From the NCBI GenBank assembly GCA_963922495.1, contig CAWUIH010000050.1:1-10620 (forward strand): DNA of 10,620 nt, in the 5' to 3' direction. Of the stretch, positions 1-8,500 are shown piece by piece; within the stretch, counting starts at the first letter, position 1; the number at the start of each line of letters is the position of its first letter. A model generated the notes under the pieces. That model worked only from the letters and a program-made list of their open reading frames with translations, did no database searches and was not told the DNA's origin. Both the position numbers and the translations under genes were made by a program. The DNA comes from CAWUIH01 sp963922495. GTDB lineage: Bacteria; Pseudomonadota; Gammaproteobacteria; Coxiellales; Coxiellaceae.

Positions 1-2300
1 ATGTTCTTGAGCAAGCTGGTTATAAACCAATGACACTGCCATTGGATGTGGGTGTATTTGTTGGTACTGACCCAAGTAGTTATTTCATCAATAATGTACT
101 GACTAGGCCAGATGTGACTCAGTTAATGGATCCTGTGCAGTTGAGTTATACGAATATAGGCTGTGCAACCCAGCTCTCATATTATCTTAATTTGTCTGGG
201 CCAAGTATTAACTTATATACGGCATGTTCAACTTCATTGGTTTCTGTGCATCAAGCGTGTAGAAGTTTAATGATGTACGAGTCAGCGATGGCTATTGCTG
301 GTGGTGCATCAATAAATCCAAGTCCTGTCACTGGATATCTTCATCAAACAGGTAGTGTTTATTCATCTGATGGTCATTGTAGGGCATTTGATGATGAGGC
401 AGATGGCACTGTTGCTGGGCAAGGTGTTGGATTGGTTTTACTAAAGCGCTATGAAGATGCGTTTGCCGACGAAGATCATATTTACGGAGTTATTCGAGGT
501 ACGGCAATTAACAACGATGCTCAGCAGAAAGTTGGATATACGGCACCAAGCGTTGAGGGCCAAATTGATGTCATTCAGAAAGCACTATCTGTTGCAGAAG
601 TAAAAGCTTCTGATGTTGGTTACATTGAATGTCATGGAACAGGCACAGAGCTTGGGGATCCAATTGAGTTAACGGCTTTGAACCAGATATATGGGGACAG
701 ATCGATGGGCGATCTAGATTGCATAATTGGTTCAATAAAGTCAAACATAGGACATTCTAATGCAGCTGCTGGTATTGCTGGTTTACTGAAGGCCTTATTG
801 GTGCTCAATAATGGAATGATACCTCCTACATTGCATTTTAAGAAATTTAATAGCAAGATTGACTTGAGTAAATCGCGATTTAGTGTCAATACTGAGTTGA
901 CGTCTTGGGCTAAGAATGAAGATAGGATTGCGGCTGTTAGTTCATTTGGGATAGGTGGAACAAATGCACACGTTATATTACAGTCTTATAATCCTAACGC
1001 GACCGATATTCATAAAAGTTTTAGTGGTATCTGTTCATTTACGTTATTAACTGTTTCTGCTAAATCTGAGGAATCGTTAGCGATGAGATTAAATTCATTG
1101 TGCTCGATGCTGGAGTCGTGTGATGTTGTTGATGTTAAGCGCTTAGGTTATACATTAAGCTGTATTCGGAATCATTTTGATTTTAGGAAAGTATTTGTTG
1201 TTTCATCGATACCAGAAGCGATAGATAAGTTAAAGCAGCCCGCGATGATTGACATGGCTAAAGTATCAAGTGATCAGAAGCTAGCTTTTATTTTTTCACA
1301 AGACATAGTTGTGTCAGATATTTGTAATACTTATCGATATTTGTATGAAAATAATCGTGTTTATAAGGATGCAATTTTTGACTGTACTCGTTATTTCGAG
1401 CACGAGATAGGCGTTAATACTGCAGCTTTATTGTATCCGACGAATAAAGAAACAGATGGAAATATGCTACAGTTGCTTGAATATCAGGCGGTATTATTCA
1501 CTTTTCAATATGCGATTGCTTCATGGCTGTTAGATATGAGGATGGCTCCAGGAGTTATACATGGTGAAGGGCTGGGTGAATATGTTGCTGCAGCTATTGC
1601 TGGGAGAATGTCATTAGAAGATGCTGTTCGTGGATTGTGTCACAAAATTAGTGAGACTGGAAAAATAAATGATCATTCCATATCAGAGACTTTGCAAACT
1701 CTGGTTAAAAAAGGTGAACATCTTTTTATTGATGTGGGTTCGTTGGGCTCAACCTTGATTAATCGAATGAAAATGCAGGCTATTGGTCGATTCATTAATA
1801 CAATTAAGATTTCTAGTTATTCTAGTGGTAGTGTAGAAGGTGGTGAGTTGAATTTATTGGGGACTCTGTGGGCTCAAGGCGTAGGTATTGATTTTCAAAA
1901 GCTTTATCCAGACTTTTCATTTGGAGATAAAATCGAGCTACCACATTATCCTTTTGAGAAAGTAAATTATTGGTTGGAACCAAGGAAAAATGTATTAGAT
2001 AGTCACGGTAATCACGTTCCTCAGAAAATTTTACGCATTCAAAACCTAGAAAACGAATTGCAAAAAGAAATATTGAATGTATGGCAGCAATTATTAGGTG
2101 TTGAGTATATTGGTTTAGATGATAACTTTTTCAAATTAGGAGGTCATTCGTTAATGGCTTTTAAGATCATAACTCGAGTGAACCAGTTATTTGATATGAA
2201 GATCCAGATAGATGAGTTTGCAAGTAACCCCACAGTGCGAGGATTAGAGGCGCTGATTATAGAAAATCATGTTCAATCAGTACAAGGAGCTGGTGAGTGA
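1..2300 (+). CDS. Modular type I polyketide synthase, KS - decayed AT - carrier protein (5' end outside window)
   Basis: This is a PKS extension module that condenses an extender unit onto an upstream acyl chain. The frame is open from base 3, so the Met codon at 30 is internal and about 100 N-terminal ketosynthase residues lie outside the window. Numbering from the Met at 30, the KS triad is intact: Cys66 (TACSTS), His202 (HGTGT) and His242 (SNIGH), with family-like spacing; KS ends near GGTNAH (His314). A cis-AT-type linker follows (about 320-417), then an AT remnant (418-575) whose GHSxGE motif reads GEGLGE (512-517), so the catalytic Ser is Gly514. The post-AT linker is preserved (LPHYPF at 637-642, then YW). 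A carrier protein closes the gene, with phosphopantetheine Ser707 in GGHSL. No KR, DH, ER or TE is present, so the beta-keto group would remain unless reduced in trans. The stop overlaps the next NRPS gene by 4 nt. Confidence 0.95.
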   Translation, partial: VLEQAGYKPMTLPLDVGVFVGTDPSSYFINNVLTRPDVTQLMDPVQLSYTNIGCATQLSYYLNLSGPSINLYTACSTSLVSVHQACRSLMMYESAMAIAGGASINPSPVTGYLHQTGSVYSSDGHCRAFDDEADGTVAGQGVGLVLLKRYEDAFADEDHIYGVIRGTAINNDAQQKVGYTAPSVEGQIDVIQKALSVAEVKASDVGYIECHGTGTELGDPIELTALNQIYGDRSMGDLDCIIGSIKSNIGHSNAAAGIAGLLKALLVLNNGMIPPTLHFKKFNSKIDLSKSRFSVNTELTSWAKNEDRIAAVSSFGIGGTNAHVILQSYNPNATDIHKSFSGICSFTLLTVSAKSEESLAMRLNSLCSMLESCDVVDVKRLGYTLSCIRNHFDFRKVFVVSSIPEAIDKLKQPAMIDMAKVSSDQKLAFIFSQDIVVSDICNTYRYLYENNRVYKDAIFDCTRYFEHEIGVNTAALLYPTNKETDGNMLQLLEYQAVLFTFQYAIASWLLDMRMAPGVIHGEGLGEYVAAAIAGRMSLEDAVRGLCHKISETGKINDHSISETLQTLVKKGEHLFIDVGSLGSTLINRMKMQAIGRFINTIKISSYSSGSVEGGELNLLGTLWAQGVGIDFQKLYPDFSFGDKIELPHYPFEKVNYWLEPRKNVLDSHGNHVPQKILRIQNLENELQKEILNVWQQLLGVEYIGLDDNFFKLGGHSLMAFKIITRVNQLFDMKIQIDEFASNPTVRGLEALIIENHVQSVQGAGE
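1281..1760 (+). other. Degenerate acyltransferase domain inside the PKS
   Basis: Sub-region of the PKS gene, residues 418 to about 577 counted from the Met at 30. The N-terminal strand of an AT is recognisable (LAFIFSQ, where active ATs have a GQG motif), as is the segment after the nucleophile elbow (LGEYVAAAIAG then MSLEDAV). The elbow itself reads GEGLGE instead of GHSxGE, so both His and Ser are lost. Only 54 residues separate Gly514 from the DVG motif (Asp568) that normally ends the AT some 190-200 residues later. The missing block would hold the small ferredoxin-like subdomain and the second catalytic His. The frame is open throughout, so this is an in-frame deletion in a gene that is still coding. 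It should be unable to load an extender unit. Confidence 0.85.
2284..2300 (+). promoter_or_regulatory. Ribosome binding site and 4-nt start/stop overlap, PKS to first NRPS
   Basis: AAGGAG at 2284-2289 lies 7 nt before a GTG codon at 2297, and that GTG shares GTGA with the PKS stop TGA (2298-2300). This spacing decides the start: the next in-frame GTG at 2303 would be 13 nt away. The arrangement indicates translational coupling. Confidence 0.75.
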
Positions 2301-5300
2301 GTGTGGTTGATAAGAATGCAATTATTGAGCAAATACTTGCGAAGAAAAAGAGTAAAGAGGTTAAAGGGAATATTTCAGGGATTATAGGTCAATTGAGTGA
2401 GGGTATCGTTTCTCCATCGCAAAATCGATTGTTATTCTTAAATGAAATGGAAGGCCCAGATAGTGCTTATAATATTCCTTCTTTATTGAAATTGACGGGA
2501 GAGATTGATGCCTCAATTTTGCAAGTTGCGATTGATAAGGTGGTGAGGCGGCAAGCAATATTAAGAACAAGTTTTTTTAAACGAGAAGGTCGGTACTTTC
2601 AAAAAATAACGGATAATGTACGTGTTGTGATGAATCTATCCGATGCGGGATCAGAAGCTGATGCAATGGCGATTGCACAAGAGAAGTTGTCTTATGTCTT
2701 TGATTCAGTTGTGGCGCCACTGGTCAAGTTTGACTTGATTCGTGTAACGCCTAATCTAAGCTTTCTCTTAATTAATATACATCACCTTATTTCTGATAGT
2801 TGGTCTCTACATGTTTTAATGAATGAGGTCGCATTCTATTATAATGGAAAAGTGAATCAGCAAATGACTGAACTACCCCAGCTGAATATGCAGTTTTGCC
2901 AGTATTGTGAAAAACTAGAAGGTCAATCGCATAAGGCTGAAATTCAGCAGCAGCTTGCTTATTGGCGAGATTGCTTAAGCAATTTGGATGATTTATACGT
3001 GTTTCCTCCTGACAAAGGGAGACCGGCTTTACAAAGAAGCCAAGGTAACAGCCATCGTTTTGTGATTCCTGAAAGGTTGGCTGCTGAGATAACTGATTTT
3101 TGTAAAACACATGGATACACAGTTTATAATTTTTTGCTGTCAGTTTTTAATATTTTGATGTCAAACTATATAAGTAGTCGGGATGTATGTTTGGCGAGCC
3201 CAATTGCAAATCGAAATACTGTAGACGAGGAATTGCTGATTGGGTTTTTTGTAAACACAGTGGTGATGAGAAATGATGTGAATCCATCAGCCACATTTCA
3301 TGAGCTCATTAGGCAAGTAACAGCTACAGCAAATCAAGCGTTTAAACGATCACAGGTTCCATTTGATCATGTTGTAGAACAACTGAATCCGAAGCGAAGC
3401 TTGAGCTATTCACCTGTTGTGCAAACAGAGTTTGTGTTTTTAAATAAATTTGGTGCAAATGTAAAGCTCGATGGTCTTGATGTGCGTGAAGTTGATTTGC
3501 CAGTCAGTCATGTTAAATATGATTTTAGTTTGGCTGTTTTTCAAACAGATTTTGGTTTCACAGGTTTGATTGAGTACCGCTCTGATTTGTATTTTCACGA
3601 GACTGTTGTCAGATTATCTGATGAATATGTCCAATTGTTGAGTCGTGTTTTGAGTAATCCTGATATTGCAGTTGATAAACAAAATATTTTGCTCGATACG
3701 ACGATAAATCAAATCCAGAAAGTGTGGTCTATGCCAAGTATACAGTTTGAGAATGATTTAACTTATATTGATATATTTAATCAGCAAGTCGCCCAGTTTC
3801 CAGCTAAGATTATTATTGCTGATCAAGGGCAGCAGCTGAGCTACCATGAAGTTATATCACGAGTGCATATATTAGCAACTGTGTTTCGTGAGAATGGAAT
3901 TGGGCGAGGTGACAATGTTGGGTTTTATATTGATAGGGGTGTTGATTATCTAGTATGCATGTTAACCTGCTTTCATTTGTCATGCATAATGGTTCCTTTT
4001 AATCCTTGCGCATCAGATGCTAGAAATCGTGAAATGTTATTAGATGCTCAACCTCGTTGTATCTTGCTGAATAAAAAGGAACATCTAAAGCCTGAGGTTA
4101 GCGAATATGATTGCAGTAAGATTTTTTTAGATGACATATGTTGGGATAAAGGTTGTGACAAGCCTTTGTTAAGTCCAGATTTAGACGATGTGGCTTATAT
4201 GATATATACCTCTGGGTCTACAGGTAAACCAAAGGCTGCAATGGTTAAACACCGTGGGATGATTAATCACCTTAGAGCGAAGGTAAATGATTTTAATTTG
4301 CTAGAAGATGATGTGATTGCACAAATTGCAGTGCAAACCTTTGATGTGTCGATATGGCAGTTTTTAATTGGACAGCTAGTTGGAGCAAAAACCGTTGTAT
4401 TTGCTAATGATGAAGCTTGGCAGCCCAAGAAGTTGTTAAATAAATTAACAAAGGACCGTATTACGGTCGTAGAAACGGTACCAAGTCACCTTAGGGTGAT
4501 TATTGATGAAGTTCAAGCAAACCCAACAGACTATAACCTTAATTTTTTGCGTTATATGATTAGTAATGGAGAGCCTATTTCAACGGCATTAGCGAAGCGG
4601 TGGTTTGCTGTTGCTCCACAATCAGTTTTTGTTAATGCTTATGGTCCTACAGAGTGTTCTGATGATGTGACTCATTTATGTGTTGGAAAAGATCAGCTGC
4701 CAGATTTGGCATACTTGCCATTGGGTAGGCCAATTGCGAACACTCGTGTCTATGTGTTGGATGAGTCTTTGAAGTTTGTTCCTATTGGTGCTGTTGGTGA
4801 AATTTATGTTGCTGGCGAAGGAGTGGGGTTGGGCTATTTTAGAAATTCTGAGAAAACTAAAACCAGTTTTATTTCAAATCACGGGCTGACTTTTGAGACG
4901 GGTACCATATATAAGACTGGGGATTTAGCTCGATATCTTCCGGATGGGACGTTGGAATTGTTAGGGCGGAATGATGAGCAAGTGAAAATACGTGGGATAC
5001 GTATTGAGTTAGGTGAGGTCGCTAGTGCCATAGAAAAAATTGACCTTGTTGATCAGTGTGTTGTTGATGTTATCTGCGATGATGGCGCTAATAAAAGCCT
5101 AGTTGCTTTTGTTTCATCTAGGGTTAAGCCTGCCCCCTCAGGAGATTTTTTTATAAAACACTGTAAAAAAATCTTACCTGATTATATGGCTCCAAGGGCG
5201 GTGATTGTTATCGATGAGATGCCTTTGTTGGAAAATGGTAAGATAAATAAAAAGAAGTTACCTATGCCAAGCTCCTTAGAAGCAATTTCGCTTGATAATT

Positions 5301-5554
5301 ACGTAGCAGCCCAGACAGTAACTCAGCATAAATTAGTGGAAATTTGGTCTGAATTAATGAGGGTAAATACAGTCGGAATTCATGACGATTTTTTTTACTT
5401 GGGAGGACATTCCTTATTGGCAATTGAGCTGGTAAGAATGATTGAGCGTGAATTCAAAGTGTCATTACCACTAAGATGGTTGTTTGAGAACCCAACGGTT
5501 AGTTGTGTGGCGGAGTATATTGATCAACATAGGGTGAATGACTGCGGTAAGTAA
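2297..5554 (+). CDS. Non-ribosomal peptide synthetase module, C-A-PCP
   Basis: A single complete extension module of 1085 residues. After a charged leader of about 35 residues comes a condensation domain (about 38-460) with HHLISDS at 162-168. The catalytic His163 and Asp167 are kept, but the usual Gly after Asp is Ser. The adenylation domain (about 490-990) shows A3 (YTSGSTGKPK, 637-646), A4 (FDVSIWQ, 682-688), A5 (NAYGPTE) and A10 (NGKIN, Lys982). Reading specificity positions by hand gives D683, V684, W687, E726, I755, N757, A781, D789, D790, K982. Three acidic pocket residues suggest a basic side chain; diaminobutyrate or diaminopropionate is my best guess, and the convergent SbnA-type gene fits the latter. 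The PCP has Ser1039 in LGGHSL. There is no epimerase, MT or TE. The C domain sits directly after the PKS carrier and should join the polyketide acyl to this amino acid. Start is GTG. Confidence 0.95.
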   Translation: MSVVDKNAIIEQILAKKKSKEVKGNISGIIGQLSEGIVSPSQNRLLFLNEMEGPDSAYNIPSLLKLTGEIDASILQVAIDKVVRRQAILRTSFFKREGRYFQKITDNVRVVMNLSDAGSEADAMAIAQEKLSYVFDSVVAPLVKFDLIRVTPNLSFLLINIHHLISDSWSLHVLMNEVAFYYNGKVNQQMTELPQLNMQFCQYCEKLEGQSHKAEIQQQLAYWRDCLSNLDDLYVFPPDKGRPALQRSQGNSHRFVIPERLAAEITDFCKTHGYTVYNFLLSVFNILMSNYISSRDVCLASPIANRNTVDEELLIGFFVNTVVMRNDVNPSATFHELIRQVTATANQAFKRSQVPFDHVVEQLNPKRSLSYSPVVQTEFVFLNKFGANVKLDGLDVREVDLPVSHVKYDFSLAVFQTDFGFTGLIEYRSDLYFHETVVRLSDEYVQLLSRVLSNPDIAVDKQNILLDTTINQIQKVWSMPSIQFENDLTYIDIFNQQVAQFPAKIIIADQGQQLSYHEVISRVHILATVFRENGIGRGDNVGFYIDRGVDYLVCMLTCFHLSCIMVPFNPCASDARNREMLLDAQPRCILLNKKEHLKPEVSEYDCSKIFLDDICWDKGCDKPLLSPDLDDVAYMIYTSGSTGKPKAAMVKHRGMINHLRAKVNDFNLLEDDVIAQIAVQTFDVSIWQFLIGQLVGAKTVVFANDEAWQPKKLLNKLTKDRITVVETVPSHLRVIIDEVQANPTDYNLNFLRYMISNGEPISTALAKRWFAVAPQSVFVNAYGPTECSDDVTHLCVGKDQLPDLAYLPLGRPIANTRVYVLDESLKFVPIGAVGEIYVAGEGVGLGYFRNSEKTKTSFISNHGLTFETGTIYKTGDLARYLPDGTLELLGRNDEQVKIRGIRIELGEVASAIEKIDLVDQCVVDVICDDGANKSLVAFVSSRVKPAPSGDFFIKHCKKILPDYMAPRAVIVIDEMPLLENGKINKKKLPMPSSLEAISLDNYVAAQTVTQHKLVEIWSELMRVNTVGIHDDFFYLGGHSLLAIELVRMIEREFKVSLPLRWLFENPTVSCVAEYIDQHRVNDCGK

Positions 5555-8500
5555 AGTGAAAACGGATTTCGATTTGTTATATTATGAGTTGGCTCCAAGC
5601 CAGATTGCTGAATGGTTTGCTTATCAGTTAGATCCGAATAGCCCTCTTTATAATATTAGTTTCAATCACTTCTTCTTCAAGAAGATTGATGTTGATGTTT
5701 TTGTACAAACCTGGAATATCCTTTTGGAGCGTCATGAGTGTTTTAATATACGTTTTGCTTTAAATAATGGCAGGCCAGTGCAATATAAAGTTCAGCATGA
5801 GCAGTTAGCAAAAGAAGACTTGTTGGTGGATTGTATTGACTTGCCTTTTGCTGAGGCGATCGAAAAACAAAATATATTATCAAGGCAATATGCATTGGCG
5901 CCATTTGATTTATTAAATGGTCAGGCATATCGTTTAAAGCTTGTTGCATATCCAGAAGAAGAATATCAGTTGATTTTTGTTATTCACCATATCATTTGGG
6001 ATGAGCTTAGTACCGTAAATTTAATTCGTGAATTTGTTTCTTGTTATAATGCAATTGTTTCTGGTCAGGACCATTGTTTACCTTCTGTCAAGATGGACTT
6101 TCTTGATTATGTTGAACAAGAGGTTTGTAATATCGAATCTGGAAAATATGATGCCCATAAAAATTATTGGTTGAAGCAGTTCAATACAATGCCTTCTTCA
6201 CTAGATTTGCCGTATGATTTTGTGAGGCCCGCTATTCAGTCGTATAGTGGAAAGACGGTCAGTAATTGGATTTCTCGAAACTTAATTCAGAAAGTAAAAA
6301 ACTACTTGTTTGAGAATAAGTGCACATTGTTCTCATTTTTTATGTCAGTAGTTGGTTTATATATGTACCGAGTAACAGGTGAGTATGATTTTGCCTTGGG
6401 GTGTCCATTGGCGGGACGGCCATTTGAGCATAACCATACACTAGGATGTTTTGCCGTTCCCATTGCGCTTCGCTGTAATGTTAAAGAGTCAACCACATTT
6501 TTTGGATTATTAAGTGATATTAAAATTCAAATGTATGGGGCGTTAGAGCATTATCAATATCCACTCTATAAAATTATAGAAACTCATGATCATGTTAAAG
6601 ATTTGTCGCGTACTAAACTATTTTCTGTAATGGCGGGTGTGCAAAATGAAAAGCCAGATTTAAATATGGTTCGTTTGACTCAAGGTGAATTCTATAGTAA
6701 GGACGTATACTCTTCTGAGACCCATGATGCGCGTTTTGATTTAGCAATTGGACTTGATCCTGTCGGTAGTGATATTAAGTTGTTTTGTAGTTATAACACT
6801 GACTTGTTTTGTGATGGTACTGTAACAACTATGTTAGATAGTATTGAATCGCTTATTGAACAAGTCGTTGAGGCACCACATCAGTTGTTAAATGAGTATA
6901 TGCTAGTGTCAGATAATCACTACGAAAAAATGCTCAGAGAGTTCTGTTATGGGAAGTCGTTTGCAGTAGAGGAAAAGGGTGTGGTTGGGCTATTTCTGGA
7001 GCAAGTAGTGAGATCTCCAGCTGCTACAGCAGTGATTTGTAATAGTGAACGTTATAGCTATACAGAGCTTTATCAGCGTGTTGCCACAATACGGGCATGG
7101 CTGCTACAGCGGGGTGTGGTTGCAGGTGATTTCGTGGCTGTTATGATGAATCCGTCTCTAGATTTAATAGCTGCATTGTTGGCAATATTGAGTTGTGCTG
7201 CTAGTTATGTCCCGCTGTCTGATACCTATCCTGAAAATAAAATAACAAGTATTTTGAGTTCAGTAACAGTATCTTTGCTGTTAACGCAGAAAAAAATAAG
7301 TTGTGATAAGGGATTTTCATCAAAGGCAGTTGTTTGTTATGTGGAAGATATTTATATTGAAGTTGAACAGCTCGAATTTAGTACTTCATATATTAAAACA
7401 AATAACGCCTATGTTATTTTTACTTCCGGTACAACAGGTGAGCCGAAAGGTATTCCAATTCAGAATGAATCACTTACAAACCTTATTCAGCTTATACAAG
7501 ATAAATATCAGCTTAATAGTCATGACTGTATGTTGTTTTCGTCATCGGTAACATTTGATGCTTCAGTTCTTGAGATATTCTTGCCGTTAATCGCAGGTGC
7601 GTCTATCTTGATATATCCTGATTCGTTTATGAAGCACCCAGATGAAATGCTGACCATGATGGAGGCGTTTGATGTTAGTATTTTTCAAACTACACCGTTA
7701 CTATTGAGCGCGTTAGCAGAACGTAAACAGCAGCGTAATGAAATTATACTTGATAGCTTGCGTTTAATTATTTGTGGCTCTGATGTGCTTAGCAAGCAAG
7801 TCGCTGACTTTGCGATTCAAGAGTTTGGATGTGAGCTTAATAATCACTATGGGCCTACTGAGGTCACCGTTGATGCATTGACTTATAACTGTCGGGATGA
7901 GTACCAGGGAGACTTTGTGCCGTTAGGAAAGCCTTTGTCTAATACCACAGTATTCATAGTTGATACTAATGATCAAGTGCTTCCGGTTGGAGTAATTGGT
8001 GAAATTGTTGTTGCTTCACCAGGGTTGGCTAGCGGTTACTGGAATGATCCTGGGCGAACCGATTCTGCGTTTCTTATGAAAAATCTAGATCATAGCGATT
8101 TAGGTATCCGACGTTTTTATAGAACAGGTGACAGAGGTAAGTTTGATTCACAGGGGAATATATATTTTCATGGTCGTATGGATAGCCAAGTAAAGGTGAA
8201 TGGTTACCGAATTGATTTGCAAGAAATTGAATCTATCTTGGCTCAGCATACATCTATCGCAAAAGCTGCTGTGAAATATTGTCATGCCGCAGAGTGCGGA
8301 GAGAGTTATTTAGAAGCATTTGTTGAATTAAAAAAATGTTGCGTTAATACTGTGATAGCAAAAGGAGTGCCCTATTATCAGTTTACGTTGTCACAGATGC
8401 CTCAATTAGAGCTTGCTATGAATGCTGCTCACCATCAATCGTGGCCAAAATATTTCTCTGGAAGTCCAGCATTAAAGAAATATTGGCCGAGTTTATATGA

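Noticed and set aside
30..32. ATG at 30 as the true start of the PKS gene
   Set aside because: The same frame is open back to base 3 and encodes the conserved LEQAGYKP segment that precedes this point in ketosynthases; starting at 30 would delete about 100 residues of the KS fold.
1570..1735. A frameshift as the cause of the degenerate acyltransferase
   Set aside because: Only about 54 codons physically separate the elbow region from the DVG motif, so the missing 150 residues cannot be hidden in another frame. The frame is continuous into the intact post-AT linker and carrier.
2787..3110. 107-residue open frame on the minus strand opposite the first condensation domain
   Set aside because: Antisense to a conserved C domain containing HHLISD; no recognisable motif and no plausible ribosome binding context.
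5556..5558. GTG at 5556 as alternative start of the second NRPS
   Set aside because: It would avoid the 17-nt overlap, but it has no better ribosome binding sequence. The ATG at 5538 is the stronger codon and fits the coupled arrangement seen at the previous junction.
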